Positions 13,100 through 14,613 of a stretch of 14,613 bases of DNA are shown piece by piece. The stretch covers positions 1 to 14,613 of the forward strand of contig DBQP01000019.1 of NCBI GenBank assembly GCA_002305265.1, given 5' to 3'. Position 1 is the stretch's first letter. Every line of letters begins with the position of its first letter. The position numbers and the translations under genes are program-made. This DNA comes from Prevotellaceae bacterium UBA1391 (GTDB lineage Bacteria; Bacteroidota; Bacteroidia; Bacteroidales; Bacteroidaceae). The notes under the pieces were generated by a model. That model had not been told where the DNA came from. It did not search any database and saw only the letters and a list, made by a program, of their open reading frames with translations.

Positions 13100-14224
13100 T
13101 TAGTCATTCAGCATCATCGGCATGAGCAGCATGAGCAGGTCTTCGTCTTTTTCCTGCACTGCCGGTACGATGACGCCAGCACGGCTCGGATCAGCCAGCT
13201 GAAGGACGATGTCCTGCGCCGACATCGAATTGAGGATGTCGATGAGGAACGTTCCCTTGAAGCCGATGGACAGCGGCGCCGCGTTGTAGTCGCAGAGGAT
13301 GTGCTCTTCGGCCGAAGTGGAATAGTCCAGATCCTGTGACGAGATGGTGAGATTGTTGTTCTCGAAGCGCAGGCGGATGAGCGACGTGCTGGTGCTGGCA
13401 AACACGAGCACACGACGGAGCGCGCCAATCAGAGCCGCCCGCTCCAGCGTGATGTGGTATGGATTGTCCGCCGGAATCACGCTGCCGTAGTTGGGGTAGC
13501 GTCCCTCGATGAGGCGGCAGGAGAGGCGGAAGCTGGGCATGGTGATCTCGGCGTTCTTCTCGTCGAAGCGGATGACGGCCTCTCCGTCCTCGCGAACAAG
13601 GATGTCCTTGAGCGTCTTCGCCGGCTTCTTGGGCAAGATGAAGGCCGCCGGACGATCGGCCCGGAGGCTGGTGCAGCGATCGCGCACCAGCTTGTGTCCG
13701 TCGCTAGCCACAAACGTCAGTCCCTCGGCATTGAAGTCGATGTAAATTCCGTTCATCACCGGACGCAACTCGTCTTCGGCGGTAGCGAAGAGGGCGCGCG
13801 AGATGCCGTTGAGCAGGATGCCTGTGTCGAGCGTCAACTCTTGCGTCTCGTTGCTGATCGGCTGCGGCAGCGGGTATTCGTCGGCGCTCTGTCCGACAAA
13901 GTTGCCGCGTCCGTTCTGATAATCTATGACGATTTCGTAGGTGGCGTCGTTCACCTCGATCGTCACAGGTTGCTCGCTGATTTCCTTCAGTCCGTTGATG
14001 ACCGTCACTGCCTTGACGGCAAAGCGACCTTCGCCCTGCGACTCATTCACCTCCAGCGTGGAAGTGAGCGTCGTCTCGCTGTCCGATGCCGTCAGCCGCA
14101 GCTGCTGTCCCTTCAGTTCGAAGAGGATGCAGTCGAGGATTTGGATCGAATTCTTGCTGGACAGAACGCGGCTCAGCGCCTGCAAGCGGTTGCACAAAGT
14201 TGTGCTGGACACACTGAATTTCAT
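13100..14224 (-). CDS. dnaN: DNA polymerase III beta subunit (sliding clamp)
   Basis: A 374-residue protein, the normal length of the bacterial sliding clamp, which forms a ring dimer around DNA and tethers DNA polymerase III and other proteins. It starts MKFSVSSTTLCNRLQALSRV and has SSKNSIQILDCILFELKGQQLRLTASDSETT (shown in pieces: SSKNSIQIL, LRLTASDSET), RGNFVGQSADEYPLP, ADEDELRP-like AEDELRPVMNGIYID, FVASDGHKLVRD and the end LMPMMLND, equivalent to the conserved C-terminal LMPMRL. The three clamp domains follow in order. The ATG at 14224 is chosen by the family's conserved start; an in-frame ATG at 14341 would add 39 basic, low-complexity residues. It has its own promoter and terminator. 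Confidence 0.97.
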   Translation of the reverse strand: MKFSVSSTTLCNRLQALSRVLSSKNSIQILDCILFELKGQQLRLTASDSETTLTSTLEVNESQGEGRFAVKAVTVINGLKEISEQPVTIEVNDATYEIVIDYQNGRGNFVGQSADEYPLPQPISNETQELTLDTGILLNGISRALFATAEDELRPVMNGIYIDFNAEGLTFVASDGHKLVRDRCTSLRADRPAAFILPKKPAKTLKDILVREDGEAVIRFDEKNAEITMPSFRLSCRLIEGRYPNYGSVIPADNPYHITLERAALIGALRRVLVFASTSTSLIRLRFENNNLTISSQDLDYSTSAEEHILCDYNAAPLSIGFKGTFLIDILNSMSAQDIVLQLADPSRAGVIVPAVQEKDEDLLMLLMPMMLND

Positions 14225-14355
14225 AGGACTTATCGTTGTTTTTCGTTGTTGAGACTTCGGTGGCATCGTTTGCACTCCGCCTGCTCGGACTTGACCTTCC
14301 GTCGAACGGAATCTGTTGTCCTGCGGCGGCGTTGAGCGCAAACGCTATTCACCAG

Positions 14356-14387
14356 CAAAGGTAATCAATGTTTTCCGTTTTTTGAAA
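14356..14387 (-). promoter_or_regulatory. dnaN promoter
   Basis: On the minus strand TACCTTTG (14363-14356) is a perfect TAnnTTTG -7 box, preceded after 20 nt by TTTC (14387-14384), one mismatch from TTTG. The predicted leader to the dnaN ATG is about 125 nt and has no Shine-Dalgarno sequence. Confidence 0.7.
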
Positions 14388-14460
14388 AAAAAACTGCAAA
14401 AATTAGTATAGTCAAACTGAAAGTCGTAAATTCGCAATTGAAACGCCGCATACCTGCGCC

Positions 14461-14613
14461 CAGGTGTCAGTCCATGGCTCTCAGCCCCGCAAAAGCTGTG
14501 CGGCACACCAGCGCCGGCAACGCACGGCGGAGTCCGCCTGCTTGCACCAGACGTCAGCCGGTGGACCTCAGCCCCGCAAAAGCTGTGCGGCACACCAGCG
14601 CCGGCAACGCACG
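14461..14613. repeat. 87-bp tandem repeat, at least 1.8 copies, cut by the window edge
   Basis: A 47-bp segment starting CTCAGCCCCGCAAAAGCTGT occurs identically at 14480 and 14567, 87 bp apart; the second copy ends exactly at the window edge. Similarity continues upstream with changes (GTCAGTCCATGG against GTCAGCCGGTGG). Each copy holds a short hairpin CCGCA/TGCGG. It lies directly upstream of the dnaN promoter. Confidence 0.85.

Noticed and set aside
14225..14341. N-terminal extension of DnaN from an upstream ATG
   Set aside because: The 39 extra residues are basic and low-complexity, absent from the family, and the conserved start MKF is at 14224.
14345..14593. 82-codon minus-strand frame with a repeated PHSFCGAE peptide
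   Set aside because: It overlaps the dnaN promoter and its repeat is simply the 87-bp DNA repeat (a multiple of three) read through; no family is recognised.
14225..14613. Replication origin near dnaN
   Set aside because: No DnaA-box cluster or AT-rich unwinding region was seen, and dnaA is not in the window.

Overview
The window looks like chromosomal DNA of a GC-rich member of the Bacteroidales (Prevotella/Bacteroides relatives). Reasons: leaderless-style starts without Shine-Dalgarno sequences, -7 boxes of the Bacteroidetes type TAnnTTTG, a DUF4835 protein, an HU-related DNA-binding protein of the Bacteroidetes type, and a DnaN, DnaQ-like, CoaBC series typical of the phylum. Every protein gene I can support lies on the minus strand; the long plus-strand ORFs are antisense shadows of high-GC genes.

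Layout, left to right. 1-84: the first 28 codons of a 2-oxoacid:ferredoxin oxidoreductase alpha subunit (KorA type), cut by the window edge. 360-1145: a WaaP/InaA-type lipopolysaccharide kinase. 1146-1687: non-coding, with a 44-bp minisatellite, a three-unit 22-bp array and a terminator. 1688-7442: a tight five-gene operon, transcribed right to left: nucleotidyltransferase fused to a decayed aminotransferase domain, ArnT/PMT-like membrane glycosyltransferase, DPM1-like GT2, a LAB_N-type small membrane protein, and a UDP-glucuronate-4-epimerase-like enzyme. 7836-8261: divergent HU-like protein. 8262-9640: a long gene-poor stretch with a plus-strand terminator (possible small RNA), a 65-bp pyrimidine-rich minisatellite and a 22-bp palindrome array. 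9760-14224: DUF4835 protein, CoaBC, DnaQ-like exonuclease and DnaN, with terminators after DUF4835 and dnaN. 14461-14613: an 87-bp repeat running off the window.

How the genes fit together: the five-gene operon has the parts expected for making a nucleotide sugar (probably a uronic acid), moving it to a polyprenyl phosphate and transferring it in the periplasm to lipid A or another envelope glycan. The nearby WaaP-like kinase points to the same envelope. The 9760-14224 block is housekeeping: replication clamp, exonuclease, coenzyme A synthesis.

The most unusual observations are two separate arrays with an exact 22-bp period. Each unit is a 12-bp inverted-repeat core plus a 10-bp spacer, T-rich in most units. 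They occur at two loci with the same order (minisatellite, 22-bp array, terminator, 3' end of a minus-strand gene). The other is an in-frame aminotransferase domain that appears to have lost its PLP lysine and roughly 80-100 residues.
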